This document shows positions 6,578 to 12,503 of a stretch of DNA of 14,968 nt, piece by piece. Source of the DNA: Trueperaceae bacterium (GTDB taxonomy: Bacteria; Deinococcota; Deinococci; Deinococcales; Trueperaceae); contig JAABSI010000072.1 in the NCBI GenBank assembly GCA_011390455.1, positions 1 to 14,968 on the forward strand, written 5' to 3'. The translations under genes and the position numbers were made by a program. The notes under the pieces were generated by a model. It saw only the letters and a program-made list of their open reading frames with translations. It did not search any database and was not told the DNA's origin. Each line of letters opens with the position of its first letter. The stretch's first letter is position 1.

Positions 6578-6642
6578 CAGCCGCGCCCTTCGCCGCGTGC
6601 GGCGGTGCGGGATCGATCGAGTTCGGAACCGGTCGAGGTCAT
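6577..6642 (-). CDS. Candidate 21-residue leader peptide ORF upstream of the larA-like gene
   Basis: A short ORF begins with ATG at 6642, preceded by GAAAGG (6649-6654) with 6-nt spacing. Its TGA overlaps the ATG of the larA-like gene (TGATG). The predicted peptide, MTSTGSELDRSRTAARGEGR plus a final G, is hydrophilic and resembles no family I know. The combination of ribosome site and 1-nt overlap suggests translation coupled to the downstream gene. Short open frames are common by chance in GC-rich DNA, so it is a candidate only. It lies in the 183-bp gap between the nitroreductase and the larA-like gene. Confidence 0.35.
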   Translation of the reverse strand: MTSTGSELDRSRTAARGEGRG

Positions 6643-6691
6643 CGGAAGCCTTTCGGCGAGCAGGGTCCGTGCGGAATCCGGTCGGGCCTCG

Positions 6692-6697
6692 AGGGTA
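6692..6697 (-). promoter_or_regulatory. -10-like box TACCCT upstream of the larA-like operon
   Basis: Read on the minus strand, TACCCT lies 115 nt before the larA-like ATG and about 50 nt before the leader ORF. It would give a leader of roughly 110 nt. The same hexamer appears directly upstream of the nitroreductase. No clear -35 element is visible, so the operon could also be read through from the nitroreductase. Confidence 0.25.
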
Positions 6698-6760
6698 CGC
6701 CCTGGCACCGGCCTGCGCCACGGGGAGCCTGAGCGGTCGGGTGCGCGATGGGTGCGAACG

Positions 6761-7549
6761 CTACGTCGGCAGGAACCCCTGCTTGCGCAGCACCCGGGTC
6801 AGGTTCGCCGTGAAGACCTCGTGGTCGGCGCGGGTGTACTTGAGCTCCGAGTAGACCTGCGCCAGGTTGCGTACGCCGCTCGCCTCGATGCGTGCGCGCA
6901 GCTCGGGGTTCGCCATGTAGCGGGCCCAGCCGGCGGTCTCGCGCTCCCGGTAGGTCGAGCGGACCTCGTCGTCGTCCGGGTCGCGGTAGGTCTCGAAATG
7001 GACGAGCCCCTCGAGGGGGAGCCGGTCGCGCAGGGTCGGTTCCTCGGCCGGATGGCCGAGCACGAAGCCGACCACCGGCACCACGTGGGGCGGCAGCTCC
7101 AAGATCTCGGCGATCGCGTCGGCGTTCGCGAGCGTGCTGCCCAGGTAGCAGATCCCCAGCCCCTCGGCCTCGGCGGCGAGCGCCGCGTTCTGCGACGCCA
7201 GCGCCGCGTCGATCGCCCCGACGGCGAAGGCGAACGGGTCGTCGAACCCGTCGGCGGCCTCCGAGAGCGCCAGCCACCGGCGCATGCGGTGGAAGTCGCT
7301 GCAGAAGGTCAGCAGCACCGGCGCCTCGAGCACCATGTCCTGCCCCATGTGCGGGGTGTGGAGTCGCTCGCGCAGCGCAGGGTCGCGGGTGACGACGATC
7401 GAGTAGGACTGCATGTTGCCCGAGGACGAGGCGCGCAGCGCGCTCTCCAGGATGCGGTCGAGGACATCGTCGGCGACCGGATCGGGGCGGTAGCGGCGGA
7501 TCGATCGGTGGGCGCGCATGTGGGCGATCGGGTCGATGGGCGCGGTCAT
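6761..7549 (-). CDS. NfsA/FRP-like FMN-dependent nitroreductase
   Basis: This 262-residue protein belongs to the nitroreductase family, FMN flavoproteins that use NAD(P)H to reduce nitroaromatics, quinones or flavins. The N-terminus carries the HRSIRRYRPDPV phosphate-binding motif (14-25), followed by ALRASSSGNMQSYSIVV, which lines the FMN site. The central IDAALASQNAALAAEAEGLG helix leads into GICYLGST. The PVVGFVLGHPAEEP strand is typical of NfsA and FRP enzymes, and the length fits (about 240-260 residues). The cellular substrate is unknown. The ATG at 7549 is preceded by TACCCT with an 8-nt gap and no Shine-Dalgarno, suggesting leaderless expression. The reading frame stays open far upstream, antisense to the ATPase gene, but that part is not protein-like. 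The gene is divergent from the P-type ATPase. Confidence 0.88.
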   Translation of the reverse strand: MTAPIDPIAHMRAHRSIRRYRPDPVADDVLDRILESALRASSSGNMQSYSIVVTRDPALRERLHTPHMGQDMVLEAPVLLTFCSDFHRMRRWLALSEAADGFDDPFAFAVGAIDAALASQNAALAAEAEGLGICYLGSTLANADAIAEILELPPHVVPVVGFVLGHPAEEPTLRDRLPLEGLVHFETYRDPDDDEVRSTYRERETAGWARYMANPELRARIEASGVRNLAQVYSELKYTRADHEVFTANLTRVLRKQGFLPT

Positions 7550-7557
7550 GGTGCCGA

Positions 7558-7563
7558 AGGGTA
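7558..7563 (-). promoter_or_regulatory. -10-like box TACCCT, near-leaderless nitroreductase promoter
   Basis: TACCCT on the minus strand ends 8 nt before the nitroreductase ATG at 7549. This matches the spacing of the TAGCCT box of the J-domain gene. No Shine-Dalgarno lies between, so a leaderless or near-leaderless mRNA is likely. No recognisable -35 is seen. Confidence 0.4.
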
Positions 7564-7660
7564 CCGCCCGTCCGGGGCGACCGGCGGCGGTCGCCGTCGG
7601 GGCCGGTGCACGCCCGCGACCGCAGGTGCGCGCCGTCGGGTGCCGCTCCAGGGGAGGGGC

Positions 7661-7666
7661 TAGCAT
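7661..7666 (+). promoter_or_regulatory. -10-like box TAGCAT for the P-type ATPase gene
   Basis: TAGCAT lies 42 nt before the ATPase ATG and would give a 5' leader of about 35 nt. The palindrome at 7676-7691 would then fall just after the predicted transcription start. A modest ribosome site (AGGGA, about 9 nt before the ATG) follows. No -35 consensus is seen. Confidence 0.35.
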
Positions 7667-7675
7667 GGGGTCAGT

Positions 7676-7691
7676 CCGCCCGATCGGGCGG
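7676..7691. repeat. 16-bp palindrome in the divergent nitroreductase/ATPase promoter region
   Basis: CCGCCCGA followed by TCGGGCGG is a perfect palindrome 18-33 nt upstream of the ATPase ATG and just downstream of the TAGCAT box. This is a common position for a repressor operator. As RNA it could also form a stem just upstream of the ribosome binding region. The role is inferred. Confidence 0.4.
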
Positions 7692-7708
7692 GGTAGGGAC
7701 CGGTCGCG

Positions 7709-10495
7709 ATGCCGACGGACCAAAGCGAGCAGGAGGCGGGCCGCTCGACCGACGCAGAAGGAGCGGCCACGCCGTGGCACGCATGGTCGGTCGAGCGCGT
7801 GGCGCGCGAGTTGGAGGCGGACCTCGACGCGGGCCTGAGCGAGGACGCGGCGGCGGCGCGCCTCGCGCGCGTAGGGCCCAACCGGCTCCCCTCGCCCGGA
7901 CGCAAGCCCATCTGGAAGATCGCGCTCGAGCAGTTCACCAGCTTGATCGTGCTGTTCCTGGTGGCCGCCGCGGCGATCGCGCTCGTCGCCGGCGAGACCA
8001 TCGAGGCCATCGCCATCGCGGTCGTCATCGCCGTGAACGCGATCGTCGGCTTTGCGACCGAGTTGCGCGCCGCGCAGGCGATCGCCTCCCTGCAGCGCCA
8101 GGCCGCGCCCACCGCGCGCGTCCTGCGCGGCGGCGATGAGCGCACGACCGCGGTCGAGGAGCTGGTGCCCGGCGACGTCGTCCTGCTCGCCGAGGGTGAT
8201 CGGATCCCGGCGGACGGACGCCTGGTCGAGAGCGCGCGCCTGCAGGTGCAGGAGGCCGCCCTCACCGGCGAGTCGCAGGCGGTGGAGAAGCGCGAGGATG
8301 CCGACGTCGACGAGGACGCGCCGCTCGCGGAGCGCCGGACCATGGCGTTCCTCGGCACGACCGTCAGCGCCGGCCGCGCGCGGCTGCTCGTCACGGGTAC
8401 CGGTCGCGGCACCGAGGTCGGGCGCATCGGCGTGCTGCTCGAGGAGACCGAGATGCACGCGACCCCGCTCGAGCGGCGGCTCGAGCAGCTCGGGCGTGCG
8501 CTGATCGGCGTGGTGTTGGCGGTGGCCGCGGTGGTCGTGGTCGCCGGCGTCCTGCGCGGGAACGAGCTGCTCGACATGCTCGAGGTGGGGATCGCGCTCG
8601 CGATCGCGGCCGTGCCCGAGGGGCTGCCGGCGGTCGCGACCATGACGCTCGCGCTCGGCGTGCAGCGCATGGCGCGCGCCAACGCGCTGGTGCGGCGCCT
8701 GCCGGCGGTCGAGACCCTCGGCTCCACCACCGTCATCTGCACCGACAAGACGGGCACGCTCACGCGCAACGAGATGACCGTGCGCCGCTTCGTGGTCGCC
8801 GATCGGCGCATCGAGGTCACCGGCGTCGGCTACGACCCGACCGGGCGCTTCGAGCGCGACGGCGAGCCGTTCGACCCGGACGACGACGAACTCTTGCGCA
8901 CCGCGCTCACGGTGGGCGCCCTGTGCAACGACGCGCGCCTGGCCGGCGAGGACGATCGAGCCGTCGACGAAGAGGGTGGCCACGACGAGGGCGACGCGGT
9001 GCTGGGCGACCCCACCGAGGGCGCGCTGCTCGTGGCGGCCATCAAGGCCGGCATCGACCTCGAGGCGCTGCGCGGGGAGCAGCCGCGGGTCGACGAGGTG
9101 CCGTTCGACGCGGCCGAACGCCGGATGGTGACGGCGCACCGGCGCGACGGCGGCGGGGTCGTCTACGCCAAGGGGGCGCCGGCCGTGATGCTCGAGCTGT
9201 GCGCACGCGTTGCGACCGACGAGGGCAGCGAGCCGCTCGACGAAGAGGAGCGCGCGCGGTGGGCGGCGGTCGCCGAGGAGCTGGCCGACGACGCGCTGCG
9301 GGTGTTGGCGCTGGCCGTGCGCGAGGTCCCCGACGACGCATCCCCGGAGGCGCGCGACGACGGCCTCACCTTCGTCGGCCTGGTCGGCATGATCGACCCG
9401 CTGCGCGACGAGGCGAGGCGCGCGGTGGAGCGCTGCCGCACCGCCGGCATCCGCACGGTGATGATCACGGGCGACCACCCGCGCACGGCGAGCGTCATCG
9501 CCCACGGCCTCGGCATCGATCGTGGCCTCGACGACGCTGAACTGCGCACCTGGTACGGCCCCGACCTCGACGGGCGCGACGAAGCCGGGTGGCGCGAGGC
9601 GGTGGCCGACGCGGCGGTCTTCGCGCGGGTGTCGCCCGAGCACAAGCTGCGGATCGTCGAAGCGCTGCAAGCGCGCGGCGAGATCGTCGCGATGACCGGC
9701 GACGGCGTCAACGACGCGCCGGCGCTTCGCACCGCCGACATCGGCATCGCGATGGGCATCAAGGGCACCGAGGTCGCCAAGGAGGCCGCCGCGATGGTGC
9801 TCCGCGACGACGACTTCGGCACCATCGTGCGCGCGGTGGAGCAGGGGCGCGTGATCTACGCCAACATCCGCCGCTTCATCCACTACCTCTTCAGCTGCAA
9901 TCTCTCCGAGATCCTCACGGTGTTCGTCGCGATCATGGTCGGCTGGCCGCTGCCGCTCGCGGCGCTGCAGATCCTGTGGCTGAACATGATCACCGACGTC
10001 TTCCCGGCGCTGGCGCTGGCGCTCGAGCCCTCCGACCCCGATGTGATGCAGCGGCCGCCGCGCGACCCGGCCGAGCCGCTCATGAGCCGCGCCTACGTGG
10101 TGCTCATCGCCTGGCAGGGCGTGCTGCTCGCGGGCGTCACGCTCGCCGCCTTCGCGGTGGCGCTCGGCTGGTACGGGCGCGGCGAGGGGCTGCCGCACGC
10201 GGTGACGATCGCCTTCAGCACGCTCGCCCTCACGCAGGTGGCGCACACCTTCAACGCGCGCTCCGTGCGCGAGAGCGTGTTCATGCGGCGCACCTTCGCC
10301 AACCTCTGGGTGTGGGGGGCCGTGCTGCTCTGCATCGCCCTGCAGCTGCTGGCCGTCTACCAGCCGGGTCTGCAGCAGGTCTTGGGCACGGTGGGTCTGA
10401 CCGGGCGCGATTGGGCGCTGGTGGCCGGCTTGGCGCTGCTGCCGGTGGCGGTCGTCGAGGTCGTGAAGGCGGTGGGGCGGGCGCGGGGGGGCTGA
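7709..10495 (+). CDS. Cation-translocating P-type ATPase, P2A (Ca2+/SERCA-like) type
   Basis: This 928-residue ATP-driven cation pump of the cytoplasmic membrane has the full P-type order. It begins with an N-terminal cation-ATPase domain (GLSEDAAAARLARVGPNRLP) and two membrane helices. The actuator TGES follows at 186-189, and helix M4 carries PEGLP (303-307). The phosphorylated aspartate is D346 in CTDKTGTLT. Later come KGAP in the nucleotide-binding domain, MITGDHP, and TGDGVNDAP (663-671). Helix M5 carries SCNLSE with N731 and E734, and M6 carries NMITD with N759 and D763; four C-terminal helices follow. PEGLP together with the M5 Asn/Glu and M6 Asn/Asp matches the Ca2+-coordinating residues of SERCA, so Ca2+ (possibly Mn2+) export is the best guess. 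No heavy-metal-binding N-terminal domain or CPC motif is present. The N-terminal 25 residues are polar and unconserved-looking, so the exact start is less certain. Confidence 0.9.
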   Translation: MPTDQSEQEAGRSTDAEGAATPWHAWSVERVARELEADLDAGLSEDAAAARLARVGPNRLPSPGRKPIWKIALEQFTSLIVLFLVAAAAIALVAGETIEAIAIAVVIAVNAIVGFATELRAAQAIASLQRQAAPTARVLRGGDERTTAVEELVPGDVVLLAEGDRIPADGRLVESARLQVQEAALTGESQAVEKREDADVDEDAPLAERRTMAFLGTTVSAGRARLLVTGTGRGTEVGRIGVLLEETEMHATPLERRLEQLGRALIGVVLAVAAVVVVAGVLRGNELLDMLEVGIALAIAAVPEGLPAVATMTLALGVQRMARANALVRRLPAVETLGSTTVICTDKTGTLTRNEMTVRRFVVADRRIEVTGVGYDPTGRFERDGEPFDPDDDELLRTALTVGALCNDARLAGEDDRAVDEEGGHDEGDAVLGDPTEGALLVAAIKAGIDLEALRGEQPRVDEVPFDAAERRMVTAHRRDGGGVVYAKGAPAVMLELCARVATDEGSEPLDEEERARWAAVAEELADDALRVLALAVREVPDDASPEARDDGLTFVGLVGMIDPLRDEARRAVERCRTAGIRTVMITGDHPRTASVIAHGLGIDRGLDDAELRTWYGPDLDGRDEAGWREAVADAAVFARVSPEHKLRIVEALQARGEIVAMTGDGVNDAPALRTADIGIAMGIKGTEVAKEAAAMVLRDDDFGTIVRAVEQGRVIYANIRRFIHYLFSCNLSEILTVFVAIMVGWPLPLAALQILWLNMITDVFPALALALEPSDPDVMQRPPRDPAEPLMSRAYVVLIAWQGVLLAGVTLAAFAVALGWYGRGEGLPHAVTIAFSTLALTQVAHTFNARSVRESVFMRRTFANLWVWGAVLLCIALQLLAVYQPGLQQVLGTVGLTGRDWALVAGLALLPVAVVEVVKAVGRARGG

Positions 10496-10554
10496 CGATC
10501 GTGGTCGGCCTCCGGCTGCGCTCCTGACCTCGACAACGGCGGGACGGTTGCCTC

Positions 10555-10560
10555 TAGAGT
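10555..10560 (+). promoter_or_regulatory. -10-like box TAGAGT, near-leaderless promoter
   Basis: TAGAGT ends 9 nt before the GTG at 10570. A -35-like TCGACA at 10530-10535 lies 19 bp upstream, slightly longer than ideal. No Shine-Dalgarno is present between box and start, suggesting a leaderless mRNA beginning at or close to the GTG. Confidence 0.45.
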
Positions 10561-10569
10561 GGGCGCACC

Positions 10570-11646
10570 GTGGAAGCGCTCCGCTTCGACATCGACCGCA
10601 CGCCGCTCGCGCTCGAGGAGCAGGCTCGGCTCGCCGCCGACCTCGATCGGTTGGGCTTGGACGCCGCCCTCTGGGGCGTGCTGAACGCCACCGTGGCGAC
10701 CGGATCGGCCGCCTCGCGGCCGTTCTGGCTGCGGGCTCGTCGGGGCGACGACCTGGTCGGCGCGGCCCTGGTCGTCGAGTGCCGGCGCCTGGCGCGGTGC
10801 GTCACCCGGAACGCGGCCCTCGAGCGCACGATCGACGCCCTGAACCCTCCCTCGTTCATGTGGTTGCGCGTGGGTGCGGGGATCGATCAGTACGCGAACC
10901 CGGGGTTCGTGGCGGACGGTCTCGATCGGGCGACGTTCGTCCGGGGTGCGGTCGGCGCCATGATGCGGCGCTACCGGTACGGCTGCGTCTTCGACGATCC
11001 CTCGACGCCGCTCGGCGTCCCTACGGCCGACGTCGCGTTCCCCGATTTCGGTCGCGTCGAGCCCGTCGCCGGCGAGCGCGACGCGTCCTTGGCGGCGAGC
11101 AAGCAGCTGCGCAAGAAGGTCCGCAAGTTCGCCAACAAGGGCGGACGCATCGACGTGGTCGCCGGGCCCATGCCCGACGCGGAGGCCGCGATCGTCGCGG
11201 GGTGGCTGCGGTCGATCGACCCGGAGGTCCGCGTCACCTTCCAGGACCTCTACCCGGCGATGGTCGCGGCCTCGAACCGGTTGCCCGAGACGGTCCACGT
11301 GCTGGCGTACCTGGACGACGCGTTCGTCGGCTACCACTCGTTCCTGCCCTCGGGCGAGCGCCTGGTTTGCCTCTCGGGGATCTTCGATCCCGACCGGCCG
11401 TCGAACTACCACGCCTACGAGAACGTCATCCTGGAGGTCCTCGCCTACGCGGCCGAGCGGGGCTTCGCGCGGATCGACTTCGGTCCCGTGCTCAACCCGA
11501 CCAAGGCGAAGATGATGACGCGGTTCGAGCGGTCGGCGCTGCGGTACGTGTCGAGGCACGCGCCCTTCCGCCTCGCGATGCGCGCGGCCGTCATCCGGTC
11601 GCGGATCGGGCCGGCGCGGATGCGGCCCTACATCGGGCTGGGCTGA
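10570..11646 (+). CDS. GNAT-fold acyltransferase, FemAB/BioF2-like (Acetyltransf_6 type)
   Basis: This 358-residue, probably cytoplasmic protein has two halves, as in double-GNAT FemAB-like enzymes. A basic KQLRKKVRKFANKGG segment (178-192) leads into the second half. The second half carries HVLAYLDDAFVGYHSFLPSG (243-262), an LSGIFDPDRPSNYHAYENVI helix start (268-287), and FARIDFGPVLNPTKAKMM (299-316). This pattern resembles the acetyltransferase domain of PF13480, where a YHAYE-like helix and a closing DFG/K motif recur. Such enzymes transfer acyl or aminoacyl groups in cell-envelope or small-molecule pathways. Neither substrate nor donor can be named here, and no signal peptide or membrane helix is seen. 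The GTG start is supported by the TAGAGT box 9 nt upstream. No neighbour suggests a pathway. The family assignment is by motif memory and is moderately sure. Confidence 0.6.
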   Translation: MEALRFDIDRTPLALEEQARLAADLDRLGLDAALWGVLNATVATGSAASRPFWLRARRGDDLVGAALVVECRRLARCVTRNAALERTIDALNPPSFMWLRVGAGIDQYANPGFVADGLDRATFVRGAVGAMMRRYRYGCVFDDPSTPLGVPTADVAFPDFGRVEPVAGERDASLAASKQLRKKVRKFANKGGRIDVVAGPMPDAEAAIVAGWLRSIDPEVRVTFQDLYPAMVAASNRLPETVHVLAYLDDAFVGYHSFLPSGERLVCLSGIFDPDRPSNYHAYENVILEVLAYAAERGFARIDFGPVLNPTKAKMMTRFERSALRYVSRHAPFRLAMRAAVIRSRIGPARMRPYIGLG

Positions 11647-11678
11647 CGAAGCGGCGGAAAGCACGCCCTGGACGCGGC

Positions 11679-11700
11679 GGGCGCGTGATCGCGCGCCCTT
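11679..11700 (+). terminator. Weak intrinsic terminator candidate after the GNAT gene
   Basis: GGGCGCG (11679-11685) and CGCGCCC (11692-11698) form a 7-bp GC stem with a 6-nt loop, about 33 bp after the stop codon. Only two T residues follow. The stem position is right for a terminator, but the short T-run makes the call tentative. Confidence 0.35.
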
Positions 11701-11750
11701 CGTGCGCTGCCGATGTGACCGCCGCGACCCAACGCGCCCCTCGGCCCGTC

Positions 11751-11756
11751 TAGGGT
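11751..11756 (+). promoter_or_regulatory. -10-like box TAGGGT for the PRC-barrel gene
   Basis: TAGGGT lies 60 nt before the ATG at 11817 and would give a leader of about 55 nt. Unlike the leaderless genes, this one has a strong Shine-Dalgarno. No clear -35 is visible. Confidence 0.3.
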
Positions 11757-11804
11757 CCGGGTGGGAGGCGAGGACCGCGAGCCACCCCCGCCTCCGCCGT
11801 TCGT

Positions 11805-11811
11805 GAGGAGG
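11805..11811 (+). promoter_or_regulatory. Strong ribosome binding site of the PRC-barrel gene
   Basis: GAGGAGG sits 5 nt before the ATG at 11817 and is the strongest Shine-Dalgarno in the window. It fixes the start and suggests high expression, in contrast to the leaderless neighbours. Confidence 0.65.
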
Positions 11812-11816
11812 ACGAC

Positions 11817-12281
11817 ATGACCACCACCACGACGAACAACACCCAAGAACGCACGCTTCTGAGCCTCAACGACGAGGCCCTGACCGTCGGCGACCCCGCC
11901 GAGGACGTCCGCAACCACACCGTCGTCGATCGCGATGGTGAAGAGATCGGTACCGTCGACGACCTGCTGATCGACGACGGTGGCCGCAAGGTGCGCTTCC
12001 TCCAGATCAAGGAGGGCGGGTTCCTCGGGATCGGTGGCCGCCGCTTCCTGATCCCCGTCGACGCGGTCGCACGGATCGAGGGCGACACCGTCTACGTCGA
12101 TCAGACGGCCGAGCACGTCGGTGCCGGCCCCACGTACGATCCCGCCATCGCCAGCGAGGACGTCTGGCGCGACGAGGCCTTCCGCGACGGCGGCTACTAC
12201 GAGGGGCTCTACGGGCACTACGGGTACACGCCCTTCTGGGCCCCGGGTTACGCCTACCCCGGGTTCCCCTTCTACCGCTGA
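11817..12281 (+). CDS. PRC-barrel domain protein with an aromatic C-terminal tail
   Basis: The 154-residue product begins with a Thr/Asn-rich stretch. A PRC-barrel then covers about residues 30-102: VVDRDGEEIGTVDDLLIDD, a KVRFLQIKEGGFLGIGG beta-hairpin, and RFLIPVDAVARIEGDTVYVD. PRC barrels occur in photosynthetic reaction-centre H subunits and the RimM ribosome factor, and in many stand-alone stress-related proteins of unknown role. The tail (126-154) is very rich in aromatics and Gly/Pro, with Y127, Y128, Y132, Y135, Y137, F140, W141, Y145, Y147, F150, F152 and Y153. No membrane helix or signal peptide is present. A strong ribosome site, its own promoter-like box and a very strong terminator make it a self-contained single-gene unit, possibly highly expressed. 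Exact function unknown. Confidence 0.82.
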   Translation: MTTTTTNNTQERTLLSLNDEALTVGDPAEDVRNHTVVDRDGEEIGTVDDLLIDDGGRKVRFLQIKEGGFLGIGGRRFLIPVDAVARIEGDTVYVDQTAEHVGAGPTYDPAIASEDVWRDEAFRDGGYYEGLYGHYGYTPFWAPGYAYPGFPFYR

Positions 12282-12313
12282 CCGACCCGCGCTCGACCGA
12301 TCGAAGCACCCGA

Positions 12314-12347
12314 CCGCCGCGGCGCCCTCGCGCCGCGGCGGTTTCTT
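12314..12347 (+). terminator. Intrinsic terminator after the PRC-barrel gene
   Basis: A perfect 12-bp GC-rich stem (CCGCCGCGGCGC at 12314-12325, its complement at 12330-12341) with a 4-nt CCTC loop is followed directly by TTTCTT. This is a textbook Rho-independent terminator, 33 bp past the stop codon. It isolates the PRC-barrel unit from the pyrophosphatase gene. Confidence 0.9.
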
Positions 12348-12411
12348 GCGTTCGGCCATGCGCGAGCCGCCGGGCGGGCCACCGCGGGCGTTCGTCCCGG
12401 ACGTCCAGGCC

Positions 12412-12417
12412 TATGCT
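12412..12417 (+). promoter_or_regulatory. -10-like box TATGCT for the pyrophosphatase gene
   Basis: TATGCT is close to the TATAAT consensus and lies downstream of the strong terminator. It would start an mRNA near 12424 with an 80-nt leader before the hppA ATG. The -35 region is not clear. Confidence 0.45.
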
Positions 12418-12467
12418 AGTGAAGGTTTGCACGAGCGGCGCGCGCGCCGACGAGCCGGACCGACCCT

Positions 12468-12500
12468 CCGCCTCCGCCCACGCCGTCTCGACGGAGGTGG
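12468..12500 (+). promoter_or_regulatory. Leader hairpin covering the hppA ribosome binding site
   Basis: Bases 12468-12476 (CCGCCTCCG) can pair over 9 bp, including one G-U, with 12492-12500 (CGGAGGTGG), leaving a 15-nt loop. The second arm contains the Shine-Dalgarno GGAGGT (12493-12498), 5 nt before the ATG. A small competing hairpin, CCGT(12483-12486)/ACGG(12491-12494) with a CTCG loop, occupies part of the same bases. The layout could limit translation initiation. The pairing is seen directly; regulation is inferred. Confidence 0.4.
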
Positions 12501-12503
12501 CTC

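Noticed and set aside
6578..6721. N-terminal extension of the larA-like protein to an upstream start
   Set aside because: The extra 48 residues are Arg-rich and unlike LarA N-termini. The ATG at 6577 has a ribosome site and gives the expected family length.
7550..10246. Very long open frame antisense to the P-type ATPase, continuous with the nitroreductase frame (1161 codons in total)
   Set aside because: The upstream part is His/Arg/Gly/Ala-rich with no recognisable domain and mirrors the ATPase codons. It is a GC-driven antisense shadow; the true nitroreductase starts at 7549.
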